Source: Winogradskyella sp. (GTDB lineage: Bacteria; Bacteroidota; Bacteroidia; Flavobacteriales; Flavobacteriaceae). Taken from it: a stretch of DNA of 35,025 nucleotides. How positions within the stretch are numbered: the stretch's first letter is position 1; the number at the start of each line of letters is the position of its first letter. The translations under genes and the position numbers were made by a program. Under the pieces are notes generated by a model. It made no database searches and was not told the DNA's origin. It was given only the letters and a program-made list of their open reading frames with translations. Shown one piece after another: positions 17,615-25,291 of the stretch. Where the stretch lies: contig NZ_JADGDZ010000017.1 of NCBI RefSeq assembly GCF_016744625.1, forward strand, positions 18,890 to 53,914, written 5' to 3'.

Positions 17615-19231
17615 TCACTCTAGTATACCAGCGTAATTAATTCCTGTTAGTTTATGCATGTCTGTATCGAAAGTAGATAAATCATTATGATTAAACTTTG
17701 AAATATCATCATAACCACAAGATCTTGCGATTACTCTGATAAGGTTATTAGTAGCGTCAAAATAATTGTATAATTGTTTTGCAGATGAATCAATAATTAA
17801 ACGACTACGAAGTGATTCTTTTTGTGTTGCAATTCCAACAGGACAGTTGTTAGACCCGCAAGCTCGCATCCCTAAACATCCAATAGCTTGTAAAGTAGAG
17901 TTTGAAACTGCAATAGCATCTGCACCTAGCATCATTGCTTTTGCAAAATCTTCAGCAACACGCAAGCCACCAGTAATAACTAAGGTTACATCTTTAGATC
18001 CTACTTTATCTAGATATTTTCTCGCTCTTGCAAGAGCAGGAATTGTTGGTACATTAATATGATCTCTCAAAATTGTTGGTGCAGAACCAGTTCCACCACC
18101 TCGACCATCGAGAATTATATAATCTACACCACAATCTAAAGCGAATTGAATATCTGCTTCAATGTGACTAGCCGCAATTTTAAAACCTATTGGAATTCCG
18201 CCAGTGCGTTCTCTTACTTTTTCTGAAAAATCTATAAAGTCTTGAACTGTATGAAAATTTGGATTTGCTGCTGGTGAAATAGCCGTTTCACCTTCTTTTA
18301 AACCTCTAACTTCAGCAATTTCTGCACTTACTTTATTTCCAGGTAAATGACCACCAGTTCCTGTTTTTGCACCTTGACCTCCTTTAAAATGGAAGGCTTG
18401 TACGTTGTCTAATTTGTCCCATGAAAACCCAAACTGTGCAGATGCTAATTCATAAAAATATTTTGAGTTGCTCTCTTGTTCTTCAGGAAGCATTCCTCCT
18501 TCACCAGAACAAATTCCTGTTCCAGCTAGTTCTGCACCTTTACTTAATGCAATTTTTGCTTCACGCGATAAAGCGCCAAAACTCATGTCACTTACAAAAA
18601 GTGGCATATCGAGTTCTAAAGGTTTTTTAGCATTCGAACCAATAACAACTTTCGTGGCTACATCTTCATGATCTAATAATGGTCTGGTTGCTAATTGAGC
18701 TGGTAAGAATTGAATATCATTCCATTTAGGTAATGTATTTCTATTAACTCCCATAGATGCTGAAAATCCATGATGTCCAATATTCTTTAAGCCATTTTGA
18801 GCGAGCTCCTTTATATAGCCTGTATAAGGTTCTGTATCTTCTGGATGAGTATCTGCATAAGCACCTAAATATTGATCGCGATTAAATGGTTGTGGGTGCT
18901 TGGTTTCAAATGCTACAATCTCATTTTCATCAACTAAAAGAGAGTCACCTTCTATATATTCTTGAAACTTATGAAGAACTTCTTTGTTATTATATTCTGA
19001 AACTCCCGTATCAACTCTATAATCCCAACCATGAACTCCACAAATAAGATTATGACCATCTACATAACCGTCAGACATTAATGCACCTCGATGAAGACAT
19101 CTTCCGTATAATACAGAAATTCCGGTTTGATGTTTTGTGATTACTAAATCTGTGTTTTTAACTAATGCATGTATGGGTTGGTTTTCTTCAAGAGTAGAAA
19201 TCTTGGCAATTTCAATTTTTTTGGTCGTCAT
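17615..19231 (-). CDS. Rieske ferredoxin domain fused to FMN-binding glutamate synthase-like domain
   Basis: The 538-residue protein has two parts. An N-terminal Rieske 2Fe-2S domain (about 5-110) has the full ligand set CLH...CGVH (C-x-H, 16 residues, C-x2-H). A C-terminal GltS-type FMN barrel (about 165-520) has PLFVSDMSFGALSREAKIAL, GTGICSGEGG, FKGGQGAKTGTGGHLPG, DGRGGGTGSAPTILRDH and the 3Fe-4S cysteines in CLGMRACGSNNCPVG. The glutaminase and GXGXG domains of true GOGAT are missing, so it cannot draw ammonia from glutamine by itself. It is probably an FMN oxidoreductase with a built-in electron donor; the substrate is unknown. The ATG at 19231 (MTTKKIEIAKIS) is preferred over a longer frame to 19288 that adds an unrelated stretch. 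Confidence 0.9.
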   Translation of the reverse strand: MTTKKIEIAKISTLEENQPIHALVKNTDLVITKHQTGISVLYGRCLHRGALMSDGYVDGHNLICGVHGWDYRVDTGVSEYNNKEVLHKFQEYIEGDSLLVDENEIVAFETKHPQPFNRDQYLGAYADTHPEDTEPYTGYIKELAQNGLKNIGHHGFSASMGVNRNTLPKWNDIQFLPAQLATRPLLDHEDVATKVVIGSNAKKPLELDMPLFVSDMSFGALSREAKIALSKGAELAGTGICSGEGGMLPEEQESNSKYFYELASAQFGFSWDKLDNVQAFHFKGGQGAKTGTGGHLPGNKVSAEIAEVRGLKEGETAISPAANPNFHTVQDFIDFSEKVRERTGGIPIGFKIAASHIEADIQFALDCGVDYIILDGRGGGTGSAPTILRDHINVPTIPALARARKYLDKVGSKDVTLVITGGLRVAEDFAKAMMLGADAIAVSNSTLQAIGCLGMRACGSNNCPVGIATQKESLRSRLIIDSSAKQLYNYFDATNNLIRVIARSCGYDDISKFNHNDLSTFDTDMHKLTGINYAGILE

Positions 19232-19381
19232 GTTTTGGTTGTTTAGTTGCAGTAAGTTACAACCATTGGACGAGAAAGAATAGCACAAATTACAACAATA
19301 CAGAAGTGTATTGTTTATGTATAGTTATTTAAATTATAGTTTATTAAAGAAAAGAGAGTTAAGTAAGGATATTAAAATAGA

Positions 19382-19996
19382 CTAAAACAGACCATTTATC
19401 TGAGCATCAATTTTATTGATAATACCACCTAAATCTTCAGGGTTGGTAACAAAATCTAAATCATCCACATCAATAATTAATAAGTTGCCTTTATCGTATT
19501 TAGTAATCCAAGCTTCGTAACGTTCGTTTAATCGACTTAAATAATCAATACTTATTGTGTTCTCATAATCACGACCACGTTTATGAATTTGAGCTACTAA
19601 ATTAGGAATAGAACTACGTAAGTATATCAATAAATCTGGACCTTTAACAAAAGATTCCATAAGTTCAAAAAGCGAAGAATAATTTTCAAAATCACGATTG
19701 GTCATTAAACCCATTGCGTGAAGGTTTGGTGCAAAAATATGGGCATCTTCATAGATAGTTCTGTCTTGTATAATGTCTTTACCACTATCATGAATTTGAT
19801 TCACTTGGCGAAACCTGCTGTTTAAGAAATAGACCTGTAAATTAAAACTCCAACGTTCCATCTGATTGTAAAAATCATCTAAATAAGGATTGTCAACAAC
19901 GTCTTCTAATTGTGCTTCCCACTTGTAGTGTTTAGCGAGTAATTTTGTGAGCGTTGTTTTACCAGCTCCTATATTTCCTGCAACGGCAACATGCAT
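19382..19996 (-). CDS. Deoxynucleoside kinase
   Basis: Phosphorylates deoxynucleosides in the salvage pathway (cytoplasm). The 204-residue protein has the P-loop GNIGAGKTT at about 7-15, YLDDFYNQMERWSFNLQVYF (substrate-pocket helix), DRTIYEDAHIF (the DR-[ST] motif, near 78-88) and the lid-like IHKRGRDYENTISIDYL (about 138-154). This is the dCK/dGK/dNK family. Specificity for dA, dG, dC or dT cannot be fixed by reading alone. It begins 3 nt after the upstream gene's stop, so translational coupling is likely. Confidence 0.93.
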   Translation of the reverse strand: MHVAVAGNIGAGKTTLTKLLAKHYKWEAQLEDVVDNPYLDDFYNQMERWSFNLQVYFLNSRFRQVNQIHDSGKDIIQDRTIYEDAHIFAPNLHAMGLMTNRDFENYSSLFELMESFVKGPDLLIYLRSSIPNLVAQIHKRGRDYENTISIDYLSRLNERYEAWITKYDKGNLLIIDVDDLDFVTNPEDLGGIINKIDAQINGLF

Positions 19997-19999
19997 AAT

Positions 20000-20782
20000 C
20001 TATTCTATTTTTAGTTGGTACTGACGTAGTGTTTCGTCGTCGTAAATATACAAGGTTTCATTGGTTACCAAAAACTGATTTATTAACAAATTTGCATGTT
20101 CAATAGACTGAATTTCTGTCTTGTTTTTTTGTAATATATGGAGTTGGTCTCCTTTTTTTAAAATCAAATGCGATTTACTAAATGCAAGACTTTCATAACC
20201 ATCGTTAAGGTGTTTAGATATTAAACTTCCAAAATAATTGTAGGTATATAAAAAGTTTTCTGTAAGTAGATAGCAATTATTATAATCACTTTTAAGATCT
20301 AAAGCATTAGATTGCACAGGTACGGTTTTCAGTCTAACTTTATTGGTTTTATAATCATATAATTCTAACTGCTGTAAATCTTGATTAAAAACCCAAAGCG
20401 TATTATCAAAACCAGTAGAAATAAAGCTTACATTTTTATATGGTTGAATAGTGTTGAAGTCTATTTTATAAACTTCTGCTAAGCGATTATCAAGTATTAC
20501 TGCGGTATTAAAATCTTTATAGAATAGATTTATTTTTAAAGAGTTAAATGCATTTGCTGAAGTAATTTCACCTAATTGAAAATTCGTATAGGTAATTGTA
20601 GTGTCTTTAGTTTTTTTATGGAAAGAATAATCTTCAGTCGTGTAATAAAGAGTTCCGAAGGTGTCAACACCAAAGATATTTTTTGCTTTTAAATTGGTTG
20701 AATCTTTTATGCTAGCTTTTACTTGTTGCTGGGAAAAGCAAGTAAAACCAAAAAGGAAAATTATATAAAATAGCTTTTGCAT
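20000..20782 (-). CDS. Exported protein of unknown function, possible beta-propeller-like
   Basis: The 260-residue protein starts with a signal peptide (MQKLFYIIFLFGFTCFSQ). The rest is a series of short beta-strand-like units with the pattern of a small propeller or a repeated WD-like sheet: FGVDTFGTLYYTTEDYS, FISTGFDNTLWVFNQDLQQL, LKSDYNNCYLLTENFLYTYN, LVTNETLYIYDDETLRQYQL. I do not recognise the family. It precedes the deoxynucleoside kinase by 3 nt in the same transcript, yet one product is exported and the other cytoplasmic. A weak promoter candidate (AATTTTTG on the minus strand, 20811-20818) lies upstream. No catalytic motif is visible. Confidence 0.75.
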   Translation of the reverse strand: MQKLFYIIFLFGFTCFSQQQVKASIKDSTNLKAKNIFGVDTFGTLYYTTEDYSFHKKTKDTTITYTNFQLGEITSANAFNSLKINLFYKDFNTAVILDNRLAEVYKIDFNTIQPYKNVSFISTGFDNTLWVFNQDLQQLELYDYKTNKVRLKTVPVQSNALDLKSDYNNCYLLTENFLYTYNYFGSLISKHLNDGYESLAFSKSHLILKKGDQLHILQKNKTEIQSIEHANLLINQFLVTNETLYIYDDETLRQYQLKIE

Positions 20783-20850
20783 AGGATTAAGACAATATTT
20801 GAGGAAATTACAAAAATTGAACCATAATAGCTATGGAATCAATATTGTTT

Positions 20851-20915
20851 TGTCATTCTGAATTTATTTCAGCATCTCATATAGTTTTAGATTCTGAAAC
20901 AAGTTCAGAATGACA
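20851..20915. repeat. Imperfect 27-bp inverted repeat (REP-like intergenic palindrome)
   Basis: Left arm TGTCATTCTGAATTTATTTC... (20851-20877) and right arm 20889-20915 (ending ...GTTCAGAATGACA) match as reverse complements at 24 of 27 positions, with an 11-nt loop. It lies between the response regulator's 3' end and the upstream region of the next minus-strand gene. A related half-copy lies at 2077-2103. I recall similar intergenic palindromes in Flavobacteriaceae genomes, but copy number must be counted genome-wide. Confidence 0.7.
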
Positions 20916-20938
20916 ATTATGCTACTTCTGAGTTTTAA

Positions 20939-21622
20939 TTAAACCGTTAACTTATACCCAAACCCACGAACATTAATAATCTGAATGTTTTCATCTTTTT
21001 TAAGCTTCTTACGGAGTTTTGAAATAAAAACATCCATACTTCTAGCGGAAAAGAAATCATCTGTTCCCCAAAGCTTATTGAGTATTAAAGAACGATCTAA
21101 AACTTGATTTTTATTTTTTATAAGATGAAATAAAAGATGCGCTTCTCTATGTGTTAATTGATTTGGTTCTTCGTTTTGAAATTTCAATTGCTGCTTGGGA
21201 AAATCGAAACTATAATCACCAATACCTAAAACTGTAGAAGTTTTCTGAACTTGTGTTCGGTTTAATAAATTATGGATTCTAACAATAAGTTCTTCCATAC
21301 TAAAAGGCTTCTTTAAATAGTCATTTCCTCCAATAGAAAAACCTTCAACAACATCTGCGGTTTGTGATTTTGCAGTTAAGAATATAATCGGAATAGCATC
21401 GTCAATAGCTCTTATTTCTTTGGCTAATGTAAAACCATCTTTTTTTGGCATCATTACATCTAGCACCAATAACTCTGGTGATTCCGATTGATATTTATCA
21501 AAAGCTCTTTCTCCATTATCACATAAGATGACTTCAAAATCTCTAGTCTCTAAACTTTCTTGTATAATTTGACCTAATGCAGCTTCATCTTCGGCCAACA
21601 ATAATTTAATTTTATCAACCAT
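20939..21622 (-). CDS. OmpR-family response regulator
   Basis: The 227-residue protein has a receiver domain (about 1-120) with acidic pair Glu11-Asp12, phospho-acceptor Asp55 in VLDVMMPKKDGF, the TAKS threonine (about 84) and the LKKPFS lysine (about 105). A winged-helix DNA-binding domain follows (about 130-227), with LTHREAHLLFHLIKNKNQVL and the terminal RSMDVFISKLRKKLKKDENI, then RGFGYKL. The gene overlaps the histidine kinase by 8 nt, so the pair is translated together. Likely DNA target: the TTAAC repeats at 23192-23216. Similar in layout to RprX/RprY, but I would not give it that name on this evidence. Confidence 0.95.
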   Translation of the reverse strand: MVDKIKLLLAEDEAALGQIIQESLETRDFEVILCDNGERAFDKYQSESPELLVLDVMMPKKDGFTLAKEIRAIDDAIPIIFLTAKSQTADVVEGFSIGGNDYLKKPFSMEELIVRIHNLLNRTQVQKTSTVLGIGDYSFDFPKQQLKFQNEEPNQLTHREAHLLFHLIKNKNQVLDRSLILNKLWGTDDFFSARSMDVFISKLRKKLKKDENIQIINVRGFGYKLTV

Positions 21623-23150
21623 ATGGGAGAGTTATTTTAAACGTAGTTAAGTTTTTATTTAAATCTAAATCAATAGAGCCTTTATGTTTTTCTACGATGC
21701 TTTTTGTGTAATATAATCCAATTCCAAAGCCTTTAACGTCGTGAGTGTTGCCTTTAGGTACGCGATAAAATTTCTCAAATATTTTGTCTTTATTAATCTT
21801 AGATAACGTGTTTCCATTATCTGAAATTAGAATGTCAAAGCTTTTTGCTTTCGGAATTAAATCTATTGAAATGATATTGCCACCATACTTTACAGCATTA
21901 TCTAAGATATTGTTTAAAGCATTTTCAAAATGAAACATATCGACTTTAGATAATATACTCTCAACTTTAAAATTCGTGTTAAATTCTTTCTCAGGAAATT
22001 GAATTCTATAGCGATTGGTTAAAGTATTAAGTAATTCTATAATGTCAACAGATTCTTTGTTGAACTTTATATTCTCACTATCTAGTGTTGCGGTTTCGAG
22101 CAGCTTCTCCACCATAATATTTAGTTTTCCTAGTTGTTCAGAAGATATTTTGAGATATTTTTTGGTTTTTTCTTTGTCTTCTATAACATTGAAGCTATTT
22201 ATGCTTTCTAGTGCGACTCCAATAGTTGCAATAGGTGTTTTAAACTCGTGAGTGATATTACTGATGAGGTCGTTTTTAACTTCAGCAAGTTGCTTCTGAT
22301 GCTTTATGACTTTTAATAAATAAAATAAACAGCTAATAACGGCTAGGACTAAAAGTGTAGAGATTAAGATACCGCCTAAAATACGTTTTAGAATGGTTTG
22401 CGTTTCATTTGTGAAACTGATTTGTAGTGTGCTTCCTTTAGGTAAGAAAGTAGATTTAGATGTTGTGCTTAATATGCCATTAGCTGGATGAATAGAATCA
22501 TTCAATGTTACGCTTAAGTCCGACGGAAATTTTCTAAATGATTCTGCTTCGTCATAGTAAATTTTATGATTTACAGTTATACTTTTTCTCTCAAATTCAG
22601 TTTTCACTAAACTATCAATCACTTTTATATCTAAGGAGTCATTGCTAATAGAAATAATAACCTTAGAGGTTAACATCCCAAATTCTCTAATATTGGTGTT
22701 TCTATTGACACTATTAAGACTATCGGTTTTTAGTTTAAATTGATTTGTAGATAAGCGATTGTGTTTCTCTTCATGCTTTTTTGCTATAGAGTCTGCTATT
22801 AATCCTCTAACAACAGTTATGCCTTCGATGTGATTAATGTCTAAGGAATCAAGGTTCTTAAAGTCATTTTCAGATTCATCAATAGTTTTTAAAAATAATT
22901 CTAACTCACTACCTTCAGCAAAAGCATTTTTTTGTTGGTCACCTTCTAAGAAAATTCCTAAAGTCGTTCGTTCAGCTAAATCTGTATAATAATCATCTAC
23001 AGCTTTATCTAAACTTATTTGTACTTCATTAATAAGTTGTTGTTTGTTGGTCTGATAGTTTTTATAATTCCAATAGACCTGAATAGCAATTGTGGCAATA
23101 ATTACTACTACAATTGTATATAGAATCCACTTATATCGTTTATCATTCAT
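21615..23150 (-). CDS. Membrane sensor histidine kinase
   Basis: The 511-residue protein has a first helix at about 9-28 (WILYTIVVVIIATIAIQVYW) and a large periplasmic sensor region of about 230 residues with no recognised fold. A second helix lies at about 259-283 (GGILISTLLVLAVISCLFYL). The dimerisation H-box DLISNITHEFKTPIATIG has phospho-acceptor His near 301. The catalytic domain has the N-box NALNNILDNAVKYGG, the G1 box ISDNGNTLS and the G2 region GFGIGLYYTKSIVEKHKG. All key residues look present. It is the first gene of the kinase-regulator operon. A full-consensus promoter (23155-23187) places the transcription start almost at the ATG. The signal it detects is unknown. Confidence 0.95.
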   Translation of the reverse strand: MNDKRYKWILYTIVVVIIATIAIQVYWNYKNYQTNKQQLINEVQISLDKAVDDYYTDLAERTTLGIFLEGDQQKNAFAEGSELELFLKTIDESENDFKNLDSLDINHIEGITVVRGLIADSIAKKHEEKHNRLSTNQFKLKTDSLNSVNRNTNIREFGMLTSKVIISISNDSLDIKVIDSLVKTEFERKSITVNHKIYYDEAESFRKFPSDLSVTLNDSIHPANGILSTTSKSTFLPKGSTLQISFTNETQTILKRILGGILISTLLVLAVISCLFYLLKVIKHQKQLAEVKNDLISNITHEFKTPIATIGVALESINSFNVIEDKEKTKKYLKISSEQLGKLNIMVEKLLETATLDSENIKFNKESVDIIELLNTLTNRYRIQFPEKEFNTNFKVESILSKVDMFHFENALNNILDNAVKYGGNIISIDLIPKAKSFDILISDNGNTLSKINKDKIFEKFYRVPKGNTHDVKGFGIGLYYTKSIVEKHKGSIDLDLNKNLTTFKITLPYG

Positions 23151-23154
23151 ACTT

Positions 23155-23187
23155 CAAAAGTATAAAGTTAATGTTTAGCAACATCAA
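23155..23187 (-). promoter_or_regulatory. Promoter of the histidine kinase-response regulator operon (possibly leaderless)
   Basis: On the minus strand, TTG (23187-23185), a 22-nt spacer and TACTTTTG (23162-23155) fit the Bacteroidota consensus. The transcription start would fall near 23150, the first base of the kinase ATG, so the mRNA may have almost no leader. Confidence 0.55.
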
Positions 23188-23191
23188 TCGG

Positions 23192-23216
23192 TTAACACAC
23201 GTTAACGTTCATTAAC
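23192..23216. promoter_or_regulatory. Three TTAAC direct repeats at exact 10-bp period, probable response-regulator box
   Basis: TTAAC occurs at 23192-23196, 23202-23206 and 23212-23216. OmpR/PhoB-family regulators bind head-to-tail repeats spaced one helical turn, and the gene for such a regulator is in the adjacent divergent operon. The box lies upstream of the predicted -33/-7 regions on both sides, so it can serve both promoters. Confidence 0.65.
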
Positions 23217-23238
23217 GTACCATGAGGAAATGTTTATT

Positions 23239-23246
23239 GATATTTG
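23239..23246 (+). promoter_or_regulatory. Putative -7 element of the first GLPGLI gene
   Basis: GATATTTG is one mismatch from TAnnTTTG and lies 22 bp after the last TTAAC repeat. The leader would be about 24 nt. There is no TTG at -33, which suits a promoter that needs an activator. Confidence 0.4.
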
Positions 23247-23274
23247 TGATGTAAATAATTAAAAATTCAATCAA

Positions 23275-24147
23275 ATGACAACAATTATTAGAGTTTTAGT
23301 TTTGGCATTAGTAGTAGTGTTTTCTACTGTTAATGCTCAGGATTTTCAAGGAATAGCCACTTATAAAACGCAACGAAAAGTGGACATTAAAATGGATAGC
23401 ACTAGTACAGGTGTGTCTAAAGATATGCATGCCAAGATGATGGAGATGATGAAAAAACAATTTCAGAAAACCTATAAACTTACATTTAATAAAGAAGCGT
23501 CTTTATATAAAGAGGAAGAAAGTCTAGATAAGCCAAATACTGGTATGGGAGGCGGATTTCAAGTTGTTATGGTAGGTGGTGGAGGCGGATCTGATGTGTT
23601 ATATAAAAACACAAAAGATCAACGCTATGCAGATCATAAAGATGCTATGGGAAAAATTTTCTTAATTAAAGATGCTATTGAAAAAATTGATTGGAAACTA
23701 GAATCCGACACAAAGCACATTGGAGAATATCAATGCTACAAAGCAACCTATACAAAGCAAGTAGAAGTTTTTGATGAGATGAGTTATAGCAGTAGTTCAA
23801 AAACGAAAGATGAAGATGAAAAAGAAAAAGAGCCAAAAATGGAAGAGCGAACTGTAACTGCATGGTACACTCCACAGATTCCTGTAAATAATGGGCCAGC
23901 TATGTACCAAGGATTACCTGGCTTAATACTAGAGGTGCATGATGGGAAATTGACTATTATTTGCAGTAAAATTGTTATTAATCCAGAAGAAAAAATTGAG
24001 ATTAAGGAGCCAACAAAAGGGAAAGAGGTTAATCAAAAAAAGTACGATGCCATTATGGAAAAGAAAGAGAAGGAAATGATGGAACGTTATAGACCAAAAA
24101 AAGGAGGTAGAGATGGTGACAGTTTTAGTATAACAATTGGAGGTTAA
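23275..24147 (+). CDS. GLPGLI family exported protein (first of a tandem pair)
   Basis: The 290-residue protein has a signal peptide (MTTIIRVLVLALVVVFSTVNAQ) and the hallmark GLPGLI at about 213-218, after the usual VTAWYTPQIPVNNGP run. It has exactly two cysteines, Cys154 (EYQCYKATYTK) and Cys230 (IICSKIV), at positions matched in the next gene; a disulfide is plausible in the periplasm. A Gly-rich segment (about 88-108) and a charged insert (about 170-190, KTKDEDEKEKEPKMEE) break the fold. The family (Porph_ging / TIGR01200 type) is common in Bacteroidota and has no established function. It is divergent from the sensor kinase with a probable shared control box. Confidence 0.9.
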   Translation: MTTIIRVLVLALVVVFSTVNAQDFQGIATYKTQRKVDIKMDSTSTGVSKDMHAKMMEMMKKQFQKTYKLTFNKEASLYKEEESLDKPNTGMGGGFQVVMVGGGGGSDVLYKNTKDQRYADHKDAMGKIFLIKDAIEKIDWKLESDTKHIGEYQCYKATYTKQVEVFDEMSYSSSSKTKDEDEKEKEPKMEERTVTAWYTPQIPVNNGPAMYQGLPGLILEVHDGKLTIICSKIVINPEEKIEIKEPTKGKEVNQKKYDAIMEKKEKEMMERYRPKKGGRDGDSFSITIGG

Positions 24148-24277
24148 ACTCTTAACAAAAGTTTAACTAAATGTAGCTTTACTTTTTGGCATTTGACTAG
24201 TCTTATTCATTATTAATATATGTTTAATTTTAACAATGTTTAAGGTTTTTATGAATACAAATATTCTATTAAAGCCT

Positions 24278-24285
24278 TACTTTTG
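24278..24285 (+). promoter_or_regulatory. -7 element upstream of the second GLPGLI gene
   Basis: TACTTTTG matches TAnnTTTG exactly, 20 nt before the ATG at 24306. It lies in the 158-nt gap between the two GLPGLI genes and suggests a separate or additional promoter. TTAAC also occurs nearby at 24152, 24163, 24230 and 24296, but not in a regular series. Confidence 0.5.
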
Positions 24286-24305
24286 TTAGATAACATTAAC
24301 CTTTT

Positions 24306-25223
24306 ATGATGAAGATATCAATTTTAAAATTTTCACTTTTAGTAACAATTCTTTTTATAAGTACAGTTTCTTTTGCTCAAGATTTTCAGGGTAAAGCCTA
24401 TTACCAAACCAAAACCACAATGGACATGGATCAGTTTGGTGGTAGAGATATGAGTCCAGAACGGAAGAAACAAATTCAAGAGCGAATGAAAAGTTTTTTG
24501 GAAAAGCAGTATATATTAACTTTCAATAAAACGGAATCTATTTATAAGGAAGATGAAAAGCTTGAAGCTCCAGGTGGAGGAGGTAGAGGATTTGGAGGCT
24601 TTGCAAGCAGTTTTAGTGGAGGTCCAAAATACAAAAATGTAAAATCTAAAGAGTTATTGCAAGATCAAGAGTTTTTCGGGAAGCAGTTTTTAATTAAAGA
24701 CGAATTAAAAACTCTAGAATGGAAAATGGGATCAGAAACCAAGCAAATTGGTAAATACACGTGTTTTAAAGCGACAGCTACTAAAATAGTGGACCAGTTC
24801 GATTGGAGAAGTATGAGAAGACGAGGTGGAAATGATAAAGACAAGAAAAAGGAAGGTGAAGTAGCTAAAGATTCAACAAAGGTTAGTGAAGAGGCTAAAG
24901 CCAAGTTTGATGACCCAATGAGTGAAATAGAAGTACCTAAAACAATAGAAGTTACAGCTTGGTACACACCACAAATACCTATTAACCAAGGACCAGATGA
25001 TTTTTGGGGTTTACCAGGTTTAATTTTAGAAATTAATGCAGATAAAACTACAATTTTATGCACTAAAATTGTAATGAATCCTGAGGAAAAAGAAGATATT
25101 GATAAGCCAGAAAAGGGTGATGAAGTTACTCAGGCAGAATATACTGAAATCATTACTAAGAAAATGAAAGAAATGCGTGAAATGTATGGTGGACGTCGAG
25201 GTCGTGGAGGTCGAAGACACTAA
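24306..25223 (+). CDS. GLPGLI family exported protein (second of a tandem pair)
   Basis: The 305-residue paralogue of the preceding gene has a signal peptide (MMKISILKFSLLVTILFIST...FAQ) and shares DFQGKAYY, LTFNKTESIYKEDEKLEAP, LIKDELKTLEWKMGSETKQI, WYTPQIPINQGP and GLPGLILE (about 235). Its only two cysteines, Cys153 and Cys252, align with those of the first protein. It too has a Gly-rich loop (about 93-110) and a longer charged insert (about 165-205). It ends in a basic tail RRGRGGRRH. An ATG at 24309 is an equally possible start. It is followed 68 nt on by the receptor gene with no terminator, so they are probably co-transcribed. Confidence 0.9.
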   Translation: MMKISILKFSLLVTILFISTVSFAQDFQGKAYYQTKTTMDMDQFGGRDMSPERKKQIQERMKSFLEKQYILTFNKTESIYKEDEKLEAPGGGGRGFGGFASSFSGGPKYKNVKSKELLQDQEFFGKQFLIKDELKTLEWKMGSETKQIGKYTCFKATATKIVDQFDWRSMRRRGGNDKDKKKEGEVAKDSTKVSEEAKAKFDDPMSEIEVPKTIEVTAWYTPQIPINQGPDDFWGLPGLILEINADKTTILCTKIVMNPEEKEDIDKPEKGDEVTQAEYTEIITKKMKEMREMYGGRRGRGGRRH

Positions 25224-25291
25224 ATTTCATTTTAATCAATGCAAGTTGATAATAGCATTTCATTAATCAATCAAAAAAAATTACAGAATAC

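Noticed and set aside
19232..19288. Longer start for the Rieske fusion protein
   Set aside because: The 19 extra residues do not resemble a leader or the Rieske fold; MTTKKIEIAKIS is the natural beginning.
23192..23216. CRISPR-like short repeats
   Set aside because: Units are only 10 bp with no unique spacers; the layout fits regulator binding.
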